Shown: positions 1 to 7,859, counted from the stretch's first letter. The stretch is DNA of 64,000 nt from Pseudomonas orientalis (GCF_002934065.1 NZ_CP018049.1:5764501-5828500), one strand, 5' to 3'. The notes: generated from the sequence alone by a model not told the origin. Translations and numbers: made by a program.

Positions 1-139
1 GCACGGCGTACTGGCCATCGCCAGCCGTGATCCGGCGCACTATAAAAGCTCGGTGGGCACCCTGTTCCTGACCTATATCGCCGAAGTGCTGGGCCGCGTC
101 CTGCCGCGTTTCACCACTGCCCTGCGCGCGGTGCGCTAG
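1..139 (+). CDS. DUF484 family protein, C-terminal end (partial)
   Basis: The open frame enters from the left edge and ends at TAG 137-139, two bases before the xerC start. Its last 45 residues (HGVLAIASRDPAHYKSSVGT, then a short helix ending ALRAVR) match the end of the GAF-like DUF484 proteins that sit directly upstream of xerC in Pseudomonas. The family has no firmly assigned function. The tight spacing implies one operon with xerC and the HAD gene. Only the C-terminus is visible, so the family call leans on position. Confidence 0.75.
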   Translation, partial: HGVLAIASRDPAHYKSSVGTLFLTYIAEVLGRVLPRFTTALRAVR

Positions 140-141
140 CC

Positions 142-1041
142 ATGGAACGGCAACTGGACGCTTACTGCGCTCACCTGCGCAACGAGCGCCAGGTGTCGCC
201 TCATACCCTGCAAGCCTACCGGCGGGACTTGAACAAGGTCCTGGCCTATTGCGAAAAACAGCAGGTTGCCAGCTGGAAAGCCCTGGATATCCAGGGCCTG
301 CGCAGCCTGGTCGCACGGCTGCACCAGCAAGGCCAGTCCTCGCGCAGCCTGTCGCGCCTGCTGTCAGCGGTGCGCGGCCTCTATCACTACCTCAACCGCG
401 AGGGCCTGTGCGACCACGACCCGGCCAACGGCCTGTCGCCGCCCAAAGGCGAGCGACGCCTGCCCAAGACCCTGGACACCGACCGCGCCCTGCAACTGCT
501 GGATGGCGCAATCGAGGATGACTTCCTTGCCCATCGCGACCAGGCGATCCTCGAACTGTTCTACTCCTCGGGCCTGCGCCTGTCGGAGCTGACCGGACTG
601 AATCTTGAGCAACTGGACCTGGCCGATGGGCTGGTGCAGGTGCTGGGTAAAGGCAGCAAGACGCGCGTGCTGCCCGTCGGCAGGAAGGCTCGCGAAGCCC
701 TGCAGCTGTGGCTGCCGTTACGGGCGCTGGCCAATCCGAAAGACGACGCGGTATTCATCAGCCAACAAGGTCGACGCCTGGGGCCACGGGCCATTCAGCT
801 GCGCGTGAAGGCCGCCGGCGAACGTGAACTGGGGCAAAACCTGCACCCGCATATGCTCAGGCACTCTTTTGCCAGCCATATGCTGGAGTCATCCCAGGAC
901 CTGCGCGCGGTCCAGGAGCTGCTCGGCCACGCCGATATCAAGACCACGCAAATCTACACCCACCTCGACTTCCAGCACCTGGCAACGGTGTACGACAGCG
1001 CCCATCCACGGGCCAAACGCATCAAGGGCGGCGACTCATGA
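142..1041 (+). CDS. xerC: Site-specific tyrosine recombinase XerC
   Basis: XerC works with XerD at dif near the terminus to resolve chromosome dimers, and acts in the cytoplasm. The 299-residue length is normal for the family. An N-terminal SAM-like core-binding domain (about residues 1-90) precedes the catalytic domain. The catalytic residues can be seen: Arg in SSGLRLSELTGL, Lys in GKGSKTRVLPV, HMLRHSF (His-x-x-Arg), the LGHADIKTTQIYTHL box, and the nucleophile Tyr in QIYTHL. The gene starts two bases after the DUF484 stop and overlaps the next gene by four bases (ATGA), so the three are translationally coupled. Confidence 0.97.
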   Translation: MERQLDAYCAHLRNERQVSPHTLQAYRRDLNKVLAYCEKQQVASWKALDIQGLRSLVARLHQQGQSSRSLSRLLSAVRGLYHYLNREGLCDHDPANGLSPPKGERRLPKTLDTDRALQLLDGAIEDDFLAHRDQAILELFYSSGLRLSELTGLNLEQLDLADGLVQVLGKGSKTRVLPVGRKAREALQLWLPLRALANPKDDAVFISQQGRRLGPRAIQLRVKAAGERELGQNLHPHMLRHSFASHMLESSQDLRAVQELLGHADIKTTQIYTHLDFQHLATVYDSAHPRAKRIKGGDS

Positions 1042-1733
1042 GCATCAAGCTGATCACCTTCGACCTGGACGACACGCTCTGGGACAACGTACCTGTCATC
1101 ATCAGTGCCGAAGCGTCAATGCGCGAGTGGTTGGCGGTCAACGCATCCAAGGTCGGCGACTTGCCCCTGGAGCATTTCGTCAGCCTGCGCCAACAGGTAC
1201 TGCAGCGTCATCCTGAACTCAAACACCGCATCAGCGTCCTGCGCCATCGCGTATTGCTGCATGCGTTCGAAGAGGCCGGCTATCCGCAGCCCGAAGCGAC
1301 CGAGATGGCCGATGTGTGTTTTGAGGCGTTCATTCATGCACGGCACCAGCTCACGGTCTTTCCCGAAGCCGAACCCATGCTCAAAGCGCTACGCCAGCAC
1401 TTCCTCCTGGGGGTGATCACCAACGGCAATGCCGACGTACAACGCGTAGGCCTGGCCGACTACTTCCACTTTGCCCTGCGCGCTGAAGACATCGGTATCG
1501 CCAAGCCGGATGCGCGGTTGTTTGAAGAAGCGTTGCAGCGCGGCGGCGTGGACGCCAGTGCGGCGGTGCATGTGGGCGATCATCCCGGGGATGACATCGC
1601 CGGCGCGCAGCAGGCGGGGTTACGGGCGGTGTGGTTTAACCCGACAGGCAAGGCGTGGGAAGCGCCAAAGCGTCCGGATGCAGAGATTCGCAGCCTGACG
1701 GAGTTGCCGGCATTGCTGCGCGGTTGGCAGTAA
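1038..1733 (+). CDS. HAD-superfamily hydrolase (phosphatase)
   Basis: A 231-residue HAD-type phosphatase. Motif I is FDLDDTLWDN near the N-terminus (nucleophile and acid Asp), motif II is the Thr of GVITNGNAD, motif III includes the Lys of GIAKPDARLF, and motif IV is HVGDHPGDDIAGAQQAG. A helical cap lies between motifs I and II, as in subfamily I enzymes. Members act on small phosphorylated metabolites such as nucleotides, flavin precursors or phosphoglycolate; the substrate cannot be read here. It overlaps the xerC stop by four bases, so it is cotranscribed. A REP palindrome follows the stop directly. Confidence 0.88.
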   Translation: MSIKLITFDLDDTLWDNVPVIISAEASMREWLAVNASKVGDLPLEHFVSLRQQVLQRHPELKHRISVLRHRVLLHAFEEAGYPQPEATEMADVCFEAFIHARHQLTVFPEAEPMLKALRQHFLLGVITNGNADVQRVGLADYFHFALRAEDIGIAKPDARLFEEALQRGGVDASAAVHVGDHPGDDIAGAQQAGLRAVWFNPTGKAWEAPKRPDAEIRSLTELPALLRGWQ

Positions 1734-1740
1734 CACTGGA

Positions 1741-1846
1741 GATCCCAATGTGGGAGGGGGCTTGCCCCCGATTGCGCTGGATCAGCTAATACATCTGGTG
1801 GCTGACACACTGCTATCGGGGGCAAGCCCCCTCCCACATTGGGATC
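1741..1846. repeat. REP doublet (BIME), GTGGGAGGGGGCTTGC type
   Basis: Two inverted copies of the GTGGGAGGGGGCTTGCCCCC palindrome, about 1748-1769 and 1816-1838, with the inverted pair extended by GATCCCAAT/ATTGGGATC at the outer ends. This is the commonest intergenic repeat in the window. It lies between the convergent HAD gene and sutA and may act as a transcript end or a gyrase/IHF site. Confidence 0.85.
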
Positions 1847-1878
1847 ACCACAAGGGCTTGAACAAATCACCAGGCATG

Positions 1879-1910
1879 AAAAAACCCGCAGCGACGGCGG
1901 GCTTCTTCTT
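1879..1910 (-). terminator. Rho-independent terminator of sutA
   Basis: On the minus strand a GCCCGCC stem, short loop and GCGGGTTTTTT lie just downstream of the sutA stop. The T-run follows the 3' arm in the direction of sutA transcription. Confidence 0.75.
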
Positions 1911-1928
1911 ACAAGCAGTCAGCTGACC

Positions 1929-2261
1929 TCAGATGGGACGGCTGCCGTACTTGTTATCCGGCTTCTTCGGTGGATCCGCAACCACATTGGGCTCGACCTC
2001 GACCACTTTGCCGCCTTTGGCGAGGAATTCTTCCATCGCTCGGGCCAGGGCATCGCGCTCTTTGTTCTTGGCCTCAACGCTGGGCAGCTCGTCTACCGAA
2101 ACAGCAGCCTTGGCCTTGCCTTTGGCCTTGGGAGTGGCATCGTCGGCAGCACTGTCATCGAGGTCTTCAGCAACGTCATCAGCCGCCACTTCAAGACTGT
2201 CTTCAGTGTCCTCTTCGTCACCTACTTCAAGGTCGTCGTTTTCCAGATCATCGTCGCTCAT
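1929..2261 (-). CDS. sutA: RNA polymerase-binding regulator SutA
   Basis: SutA is a small, partly disordered Pseudomonas protein that binds RNA polymerase and raises expression of ribosomal and housekeeping genes during slow growth or starvation. This 110-residue protein has the expected design: an acidic N-terminal tail (MSDDDLENDDLEVGDEED onward), a short basic and Ala-rich linker, a conserved helix (LPSVEAKNKERDALARAMEE) and the invariant C-terminal segment EPNVVADPPKKPDNKYGSRP. It is transcribed alone and ends in its own hairpin terminator. Its place between xerC and yjbQ/amtB is as in P. aeruginosa. The call rests on clear similarity recalled along the conserved helix and tail. Confidence 0.9.
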   Translation of the reverse strand: MSDDDLENDDLEVGDEEDTEDSLEVAADDVAEDLDDSAADDATPKAKGKAKAAVSVDELPSVEAKNKERDALARAMEEFLAKGGKVVEVEPNVVADPPKKPDNKYGSRPI

Positions 2262-2363
2262 GTTCTACCTCATGACTTGCGAAAAGCAGATTAGTTATAG
2301 CCCAGCTTCATCCTCTGTCGAGGTCGCCGGAAAAAAATCAACATCCACTGGATCACCAGTGGC

Positions 2364-2789
2364 TTATGCCCCTTCACCGTGCAAGGTGGCGAGGACTTTA
2401 CGAGCACCGCCGTGATCACGGTGCTCGCCCAGATAAACACCTTGCCAGGTCCCCATCGCCAAGCGGCCGGCCTTCACCGGCAAACTCAGCTGGCAGCCCA
2501 GGAGACTGGCCTTGAAGTGCGCCGGCAGATCATCCGGACCTTCGTCGTTGTGTTCGAATCCCGCCTGGCCTTGCGGCATCAGCAGATTGAAAAAACGTTC
2601 GAAGTCACGGCGCACCGCCGGATCGGCATTCTCGTTGACCGTCAACGAGGCCGAGGTGTGCTGCAGCCACAGATGCAACAGGCCCACGCGACAGGCCTTC
2701 AATTCAGGCAAGCCGGCGAGCAACTCGTCGGTCACCAGGTGAAAGCCCCGGGGCTTGGCCCGCAGCGTAATCAGGGTCTGTTGCCACAT
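2364..2789 (-). CDS. yjbQ: YjbQ family protein (UPF0047, thiamine phosphate synthase-like)
   Basis: A 141-residue single-domain protein. The family hallmarks are visible: GLLHLWLQHTSASLTVNENADPAVRRD in the middle and a GTWQGVYLGEHRD segment near the end, whose His/Glu residues line the family's putative active site. E. coli YjbQ has weak thiamine-phosphate synthase activity, but the true role is unsettled. It lies alone on the minus strand between amtB and sutA. Confidence 0.9.
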   Translation of the reverse strand: MWQQTLITLRAKPRGFHLVTDELLAGLPELKACRVGLLHLWLQHTSASLTVNENADPAVRRDFERFFNLLMPQGQAGFEHNDEGPDDLPAHFKASLLGCQLSLPVKAGRLAMGTWQGVYLGEHRDHGGARKVLATLHGEGA

Positions 2790-2958
2790 ACAGTTCTCCG
2801 CCCATCGGCGCGCATTCTAGCGCGCTCTGGAAAAAAACAAAGTGCCGAATACGCCCACATGCCTGTAAGACATTCGCACCCATGAAAGTGCCGTGTGGAT
2901 CGCACCACAAAGTCGATGGAAAACCCATGCAACTTATAGTCAAAGACAAACGCCAGGC

Positions 2959-2993
2959 AAAAAAATGCCCGGCAAGCCGGGCATCTTTTTTTC
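2959..2993 (-). terminator. Rho-independent terminator of amtB
   Basis: A strong hairpin, ATGCCCGGC/GCCGGGCAT, flanked by A- and T-runs just after the amtB stop. The runs on both sides would let it work on either strand. Confidence 0.85.
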
Positions 2994-2999
2994 GTGTAT

Positions 3000-4340
3000 T
3001 TACAAGTTGTAACCGCGCTCGTTGTGTTGCGCCAGGTCGAGGCCGACCGCCTCTTCCTCTTCAGTGACGCGCAGGCCCATGACCATGTCCAGTACCTTGA
3101 GAATGACGTAGGTGACAATCGCCGTGTAGATCACGGTGAAGCCGACCCCTTTGCACTGGATCCAGACCTGTGCAGCGATGTCGGTGGTAGCGGCATTGAA
3201 GCCACCCATCGATGGAGCCGCGAACACGCCGGTCAGGATCGCGCCGAGGATACCGCCGATACCGTGCACGCCGAAGGCGTCCAGGGAATCGTCGTATCCC
3301 AGCTTGCGTTTGAGAGTAGTGGCGCAGAAGAAGCACACCACACCCGCTGCCAGGCCGATGACCAGAGCCCCCATCGGGCCCACGGTGCCGGCAGCTGGAG
3401 TGATTGCGACCAGGCCGGCCACCACGCCCGAGGCGATACCCAGTGCGCTGGGCTTACCGTGGGTGATCCACTCGGCGAACATCCATCCCAGCGCAGCGGC
3501 AGCGGTGGCGATCTGGGTGACCAGCATTGCCATACCGGCCGTGCCGTTGGCTGCGGCAGCGGAACCGGCGTTGAAGCCGAACCAGCCGATCCACAGCATG
3601 GCCGCGCCGATCAGGGTGTAACCCAGGTTGTGCGGCGCCATCGGGGTGGTCGGGAAGCCTTTGCGCTTGCCGAGCACGATGCACGCCACCAGGCCAGCCA
3701 CACCGGCGTTGATGTGCACCACGGTGCCACCGGCGAAATCCAGCACGCCCCAGTCCCACATCAGGCCGCCGTTGCCGCTCCAGACCATGTGCGCAATCGG
3801 CGCATAGACCAGGGTGAACCAGATGGCCATGAAGATCAGCATCGCGGAAAACTTCATGCGCTCGGCGAATGCACCGACGATCAGCGCCGGAGTGATGATG
3901 GCAAAGGTCATCTGGAAGGTGATGAACACCGCTTCCGGGAACAGCGCCGCAGGCCCGGTGATGCTGGCCGGAGTGACGCCCGCCAGGAATGCCTTGCCCA
4001 TGCCGCCGAAGAAGGAGTTGAAGTTGACGACGCCCTGTTCCATACCGGTGGTATCGAACGCAATGCTGTAGCCGTAGACAACCCACAGGATGCTGATCAG
4101 GCCAGTGATGGCGAAGCACTGCATCATCACCGACAGGATATTTTTGGAGCGGACCATACCGCCGTAGAACAGCGCCAGGCCAGGAATGGTCATGAACAGC
4201 ACCAGTGCGGTGGCGGTCAGCATCCAGGCAGTATCGCCGGAATTGAGGACTGGAGCCGCCACTTCGTCCGCCGCCAGTGCAAGGCTTGGCATTACGATGG
4301 ACAACAGGGCTCCGAGCCCTGCGAATTTACGCAGAGTCAT
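3000..4340 (-). CDS. amtB: Ammonium transporter AmtB
   Basis: An inner-membrane Amt/Rh channel that takes up ammonium as a trimer and is gated by the GlnK protein encoded just upstream. Of its 446 residues, the first ~24 form a signal peptide (LSIVMPSLALAADE), followed by about 11 hydrophobic segments. Family signatures include PGLALFYGGMVRSKN after the first segment, the DFAGGTVVHINAG stretch with the first pore His, and FGVHGIGGILGAILTG with the second. The start is supported by an AGGAGAA ribosome site. It begins 35 bases after the glnK stop, so glnK-amtB is one operon, as is usual in nitrogen-limited regulation. A terminator follows. Confidence 0.97.
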   Translation of the reverse strand: MTLRKFAGLGALLSIVMPSLALAADEVAAPVLNSGDTAWMLTATALVLFMTIPGLALFYGGMVRSKNILSVMMQCFAITGLISILWVVYGYSIAFDTTGMEQGVVNFNSFFGGMGKAFLAGVTPASITGPAALFPEAVFITFQMTFAIITPALIVGAFAERMKFSAMLIFMAIWFTLVYAPIAHMVWSGNGGLMWDWGVLDFAGGTVVHINAGVAGLVACIVLGKRKGFPTTPMAPHNLGYTLIGAAMLWIGWFGFNAGSAAAANGTAGMAMLVTQIATAAAALGWMFAEWITHGKPSALGIASGVVAGLVAITPAAGTVGPMGALVIGLAAGVVCFFCATTLKRKLGYDDSLDAFGVHGIGGILGAILTGVFAAPSMGGFNAATTDIAAQVWIQCKGVGFTVIYTAIVTYVILKVLDMVMGLRVTEEEEAVGLDLAQHNERGYNL

Positions 4341-4375
4341 AGTGTTTTTCTCCTGGGGCGTTGGGGTTTGGCGGC

Positions 4376-4714
4376 TTAGATTGCGTCGGTATCGGTTTCG
4401 CCGGTACGGATGCGGATAGCCTGTTCCAGATTGACCACGAAGATCTTGCCGTCACCGATCTTGCCGGTGTTGGCGGCCTTGGTTATCGCCTCGATAACCC
4501 GGTCAAGATCCTTGTCGTCAATGGCGACATCAATCTTCACCTTCGGCAGGAAATCGACCACGTATTCCGCGCCGCGATACAGCTCGGTATGACCCTTCTG
4601 CCGACCGAAGCCCTTGACCTCAGTAACGGTAATGCCCTGCACGCCGATCTCGGACAGTGACTCGCGTACGTCGTCCAACTTGAACGGCTTGATGATGGCA
4701 GTGACTAGCTTCAT
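4376..4714 (-). CDS. glnK: Nitrogen regulatory PII protein GlnK
   Basis: A 112-residue PII protein that senses 2-oxoglutarate, ATP/ADP and, through uridylylation, glutamine. It blocks AmtB and modulates GlnD/NtrB/GlnE signalling. The start MKLVTAIIKPFKLDDVRE is chosen because it is the standard PII N-terminus and has a GGGAGAG ribosome site; an upstream in-frame ATG would add 18 unrelated residues. The T-loop carries Tyr51 in ELYRGAEYVVDF, the uridylylation site, and the B/C loops TGKIGDGKIF and IRIRTGE are intact. It is followed closely by amtB. Expression should be NtrC/sigma-54 dependent, but no convincing -24/-12 pair was found upstream. Confidence 0.97.
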   Translation of the reverse strand: MKLVTAIIKPFKLDDVRESLSEIGVQGITVTEVKGFGRQKGHTELYRGAEYVVDFLPKVKIDVAIDDKDLDRVIEAITKAANTGKIGDGKIFVVNLEQAIRIRTGETDTDAI

Positions 4715-5135
4715 GAAAACTCTCTCCCGAATTGGTGGACTTGCCCCAGGAAAACAAACCCGTCTCAAGTCTAAGCGCAGTGCCTGGCTTTGTAACGCAT
4801 CGTCGCCTGCGTATTACCGTGGCGACGCCAGCGAACCACTGGTGACGAAACCTGTACCCCTGATCCGTCGGCGCACTGCATTCGTCACAGCGACTGCATC
4901 AGTGCATGGGTCATGATCGTCTAAGCAGAAACCTTGCCAGCTCCGTAAAAATCACTGAAATCAGTCCGTTGTCCCCTTATGCCCACCCGCGGGGCGTTTC
5001 GGCAGCGGCAACGCGCATCAAAACAGTGCGCGACCGCCCATCCCCATGCGCGAAAAGCGTGCGCGTCAGGGGCGTGAAATGACTATAGACGCTGCGTGAT
5101 ACACTGCCGGCCAACTGTTTTCCGGAATATTTCCC
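4715..5135. other. 421-bp divergent intergenic region, glnK/ubiK
   Basis: Holds the upstream regions of glnK (leftward) and ubiK (rightward). It contains several short TGCAT/ATGCA-rich stretches around 4880-4915 and no open frame with a ribosome site that resembles a protein. A good sigma-54 element for glnK was looked for and not found. Confidence 0.5.
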
Positions 5136-5399
5136 ATGCTCGCGCCCAAAGACTTCCTCGACGCCCTGAGCGGCCACGCCTCTCGCCTGTTCAGCGGCGA
5201 CACCCCGCTGCCCCGCAACGAAATCGAAAGCCAGTTCAAGGCATTGCTGCAAAGTGGCTTCAGCAAGCTCGATCTGGTCAGCCGTGAAGAATTCGACAGC
5301 CAGATGGTGGTATTGGCCCGCACCCGTGCACGGCTGGAGAGCCTGGAAGCGAAGGTGGCGGAACTGGAAGCGCGGCTGACGCCCCCATCGGCCGAATAA
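5136..5399 (+). CDS. ubiK: Ubiquinone biosynthesis accessory factor UbiK
   Basis: An 87-residue BMFP/YqiC-type protein. UbiK supports ubiquinone synthesis under aerobic conditions, probably within the UbiJ-UbiK lipid-binding complex. The protein has an amphipathic first half (MLAPKDFLDALSGHASRLF) and a C-terminal coiled coil with the family signature LVSREEFDSQMVVLARTRAR followed by LESLEAKVAELEARL. The length matches the family. It stands alone between glnK and comM, followed by a REP cluster. Confidence 0.9.
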   Translation: MLAPKDFLDALSGHASRLFSGDTPLPRNEIESQFKALLQSGFSKLDLVSREEFDSQMVVLARTRARLESLEAKVAELEARLTPPSAE

Positions 5400-5412
5400 A
5401 CCCGATGAGTGT

Positions 5413-5570
5413 GAGAGGGAGCAAGCCCTGATGCCGCCCTCTGTAGGAGCGAGCTTGCTCGCGAAAAACTCATAGGCACCGCGTTCATTCAGGAAGCACG
5501 CGTTATCGTTGACGTTTTTCGCGAGCAAGCTCGCTCCTACAAAAAGCCTTAGCATCAGGGCTTGCCCCCT
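5413..5570. repeat. Nested REP element, GTAGGAGCGAGCTTGCTCGC type
   Basis: An inner inverted pair (5442-5465 and 5517-5540) of the GTAGGAGCGAGCTTGCTCGC palindrome is enclosed by a second inverted pair, GGGAGCAAGCCCTGATGC / GCATCAGGGCTTGCCCCC. About 50 bases between the inner arms are also shared with the copies at 33430 and 51918, so the unit is a defined composite element. Confidence 0.85.
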
Positions 5571-5682
5571 TCCTCACTTCGTGGCCTGGATACGTTCTGT
5601 AAAACCTCCCCGCCATCCTTATTCCCACCTCGTCTACCCTTGAAGAACCCGCAGGAAGCGGCCTCCTATTCAAGGATCGAGC

Positions 5683-6333
5683 ATGTCCCTCGCCATCGTC
5701 CACAGCCGCGCCCAGGTCGGCGTCGAAGCCCCCGCCGTCACTGTCGAAGTGCACATGGCCAATGGGTTGCCGTCACTTACGCTGGTGGGTTTGCCGGAAA
5801 CTGCGGTAAAGGAAAGCAAGGACCGCGTACGCAGCGCCATTCTCAACTCGGCCCTGCAATACCCGGCGCGGCGTATCACGCTCAACCTCGCGCCCGCCGA
5901 CCTGCCCAAGGACGGCGGGCGTTTTGATCTGGCGATTGCCCTGGGGATCCTGGCGGCCAGCGTGCAGGTGCCGGCGTTGATGCTCGATGAGGTTGAGTGC
6001 CTGGGAGAGTTGGCGCTGTCCGGCGAAGTACGTGCGGTGAAAGGCGTGTTGCCGGCCGCTTTGGCGGCGCGCAAAGCCGGACGCACCTTGATAGTGCCCA
6101 GGGCAAACGCTGAGGAGGCGTGCCTGGCGTCAGGGTTGACGGTGATTGCAGTGGATCACTTGCTACAGGTGGTGGCGCATTTGAATGGGCATGTGCCGAT
6201 CGAGCCCTACCGGTCGGATGGCTTGCTGTATCTGAACAAACCTTACCCGGACCTCAGCGAAGTCCAGGGCCAAATGGCTGCCAAGCGAGCCTTGCTGATC
6301 GCGGCGGCAGGCGCGCATAACCTGCTTCTTTAA
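5683..6333 (+). pseudogene. comM: comM (YifB), 5' part, interrupted by the island
   Basis: ComM is an MCM-like AAA+ helicase that drives branch migration during natural transformation. Residues 1-215 are normal family sequence (MSLAIVHSRAQVGVEAPAVT, then VGLPETAVKESKDRVRSA and LNLAPADLPKDGGRFDLAIALGIL). The frame then runs into foreign DNA and stops at TAA 6331-6333. The break follows codon 215, in the DNA for AHNLLLFSGPPGTGKT, just before the Walker A loop. The remaining 284 codons lie at 16421-17275, and joining 5683-6327 to 16421-17275 gives an unbroken 499-codon gene. The fragment keeps only the N-terminal domain and the Mg-chelatase link, so it should not act as a helicase. Confidence 0.95.
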
Positions 6334-6355
6334 AGGTAGCATTGGACCCATTTTT
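6315..6355. other. attL, left island junction
   Basis: comM sequence ends in CATAACCTGCTT, followed by the CT core at 6328-6329 and element DNA TTAAAGGTAG and CATTGGACCCATT (6340-6352). That 13-mer is the exact inverted copy of AATGGGTCCAATG at the right end. Only the CT dinucleotide is shared in register by both junctions, which is typical of large serine integrases. Confidence 0.85.
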
Positions 6356-6475
6356 CCTAAGACTATAGTAGTGGCCTATGGACATTCCTTTTCGCCGGGA
6401 TTAGGTTGAGACCGAGGAAGCTCGTTTCCGAAGCTGGTCGAAACTTGGACACACTTATACAACAAGGAAAGTTTT

Positions 6476-7081
6476 ATGGTTCAGCAAGTGGCTCAAAGGC
6501 GTAAAATAGAACACTTAATTCATTTTACCCGAGTATCTAATCTAACTAGCATTCTTACGAACGGGATAATTCCACGTTCCACACTGCGAAACAACCACAT
6601 TCAGTTTTTACATAATGACGACCATCGATTTGATGATCGTGAAGACAGGACTTGTCTGTCTATTACTTCTCCAAATTACAAAATGTTTTACCCTATGAGG
6701 TTGAACTATCCGGCAGATGATTGGGCTGTAATTAGGTTAAGCCCAAACATTCTATGGGAACTCGATTGCTTATTCACTGAGACAAACGCTGCTACGAGAT
6801 ACATAAAAGATACACCTGATAACGAGTTACGAGGTGCCGTAGCGCTCGAAAAATTATTCGCGGGCGAGGAGATGAGGCAACAATTACAACTGAATAGTTA
6901 CGACACTACTGACGTGCAGGCGGAAGTCATGGTTTCTGGTATAATACCGCCAAACTACATTACTGATTTGAACTTTACTTCTAAAAACAAGATCAAAGAT
7001 TTGGTTGCACTACAGGCAATGGCTGGAGCTTTTCCTCAGTTTCCATGGAAAATTCGAGCACAGTATTTCTATCAGAGGTGA
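6476..7081 (+). CDS. darT: DarT-like DNA ADP-ribosyltransferase toxin (DUF4433)
   Basis: DarT enzymes attach ADP-ribose from NAD+ to bases in single-stranded DNA, which halts replication; several act as anti-phage abortive toxins. This 201-residue protein has the family's opening signature HFTRVSNLTSILTNGI (residues 16-31), the CLSITSPNYKMFYPMR stretch (60-75) in place of the usual YFtpxsPM motif, and TDVQAEVMVSGIIPPNYI (146-162), whose Glu150 corresponds to the catalytic Glu in the QAE motif of known DarT. The start ATG has an AAGGAAAG ribosome site. The stop is two bases before the NADAR gene, so toxin and antitoxin are coupled. The NADAR partner places it with DarT1-type systems, for which guanine is the reported target base. 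Confidence 0.85.
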   Translation: MVQQVAQRRKIEHLIHFTRVSNLTSILTNGIIPRSTLRNNHIQFLHNDDHRFDDREDRTCLSITSPNYKMFYPMRLNYPADDWAVIRLSPNILWELDCLFTETNAATRYIKDTPDNELRGAVALEKLFAGEEMRQQLQLNSYDTTDVQAEVMVSGIIPPNYITDLNFTSKNKIKDLVALQAMAGAFPQFPWKIRAQYFYQR

Positions 7082-7083
7082 CT

Positions 7084-7785
7084 ATGGCTGAAAGACCCGT
7101 ATTTATACCAGTGACGAATTCCGAATATCTCGTCAAAACCACCTTTATAACTTTTGACTGGTTTCCGGGGTTTTCAGTTGCACAAAAGCAAAGAAGCATC
7201 ACTTCTTTGCACCAAAATATCTCAAAAACACTCAATATTGACAATATCCTAGAAATATCCTCCAAGTCGCTCACTGAGGAAGGTGTAAATGCTAGTGCAT
7301 TCAATTTAATGATTGAAACAAAAAAGTATAATAGAAAGTTTAGTGTCGAATGTGCATTTCAAGCAAGTAAAGTTTTCGAACATGGCGGCCCATTTGTTGA
7401 CATCTTGGATAAAACGTCCAGAGAAGCCAAAAAAGACGAGCGCTTAAAAACTAGCGGCCGTCTTAGCGAATTTAGGTTTTATCAAAAAATCTGGCCTCTT
7501 GAACCGAAGACGCTATTTTATGACTGGCTATATATAAACGCCCTTAGCAACAACGAGACTATTGCGAGCAGTATACTTCAACATGAATGCTTTACGGATA
7601 TCGAATTCAATCACGAGCGCTCTATTAACTGCCAAGCATATTCAGCAGCGCTGTACGTATCTCTATCAAAAAAAGGTTTACTTGAAGAGGCTTTGAAATC
7701 TCCTTCGAACTATACGGAGATTATAAACAGCTACAAAATAGATGGCGCATACGACAACATTTCGAATAAGCAAAGACTTTTATAA
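7084..7785 (+). CDS. DarT1-associated NADAR antitoxin
   Basis: A 233-residue NADAR-family protein, expected to remove ADP-ribose from DNA and so neutralise the toxin encoded immediately upstream. Visible motifs are KFSVECAFQASKVFE (residues 85-99, the NADAR core EXXFQxxK-like segment), a Gly-Arg element LKTSGRLSEF (121-130), PKTLFYDWLYINAL (141-154) and CFTDIEFNHERSINCQA (169-185), the last two being typical of the DarT1-linked branch. The start at 7084 is preferred over the in-frame ATG at 7045, which lies inside the toxin gene. A roughly 75-base gap with an AT-rich tail follows. No macrodomain (DarG) is present, so NADAR is the only candidate antitoxin. Confidence 0.85.
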   Translation: MAERPVFIPVTNSEYLVKTTFITFDWFPGFSVAQKQRSITSLHQNISKTLNIDNILEISSKSLTEEGVNASAFNLMIETKKYNRKFSVECAFQASKVFEHGGPFVDILDKTSREAKKDERLKTSGRLSEFRFYQKIWPLEPKTLFYDWLYINALSNNETIASSILQHECFTDIEFNHERSINCQAYSAALYVSLSKKGLLEEALKSPSNYTEIINSYKIDGAYDNISNKQRLL

Positions 7786-7859
7786 CTTTTCGCTTGGAAT
7801 TTTTTCATCTTGCTATGATCTATTTCAGGTAACCGGGGCATGCCGAGGCGAGGACCACC

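Noticed and set aside
2994..4379. A 461-codon open frame antisense to amtB
   Set aside because: High-GC shadow frame: no ribosome site, His/Asp/Gln-rich composition without a family, and amtB on the other strand is certain.
4715..4920. Sigma-54 promoter for glnK
   Set aside because: Expected biologically, but no GG-N10-GC pair matching the -24/-12 consensus was found by eye in the correct orientation.
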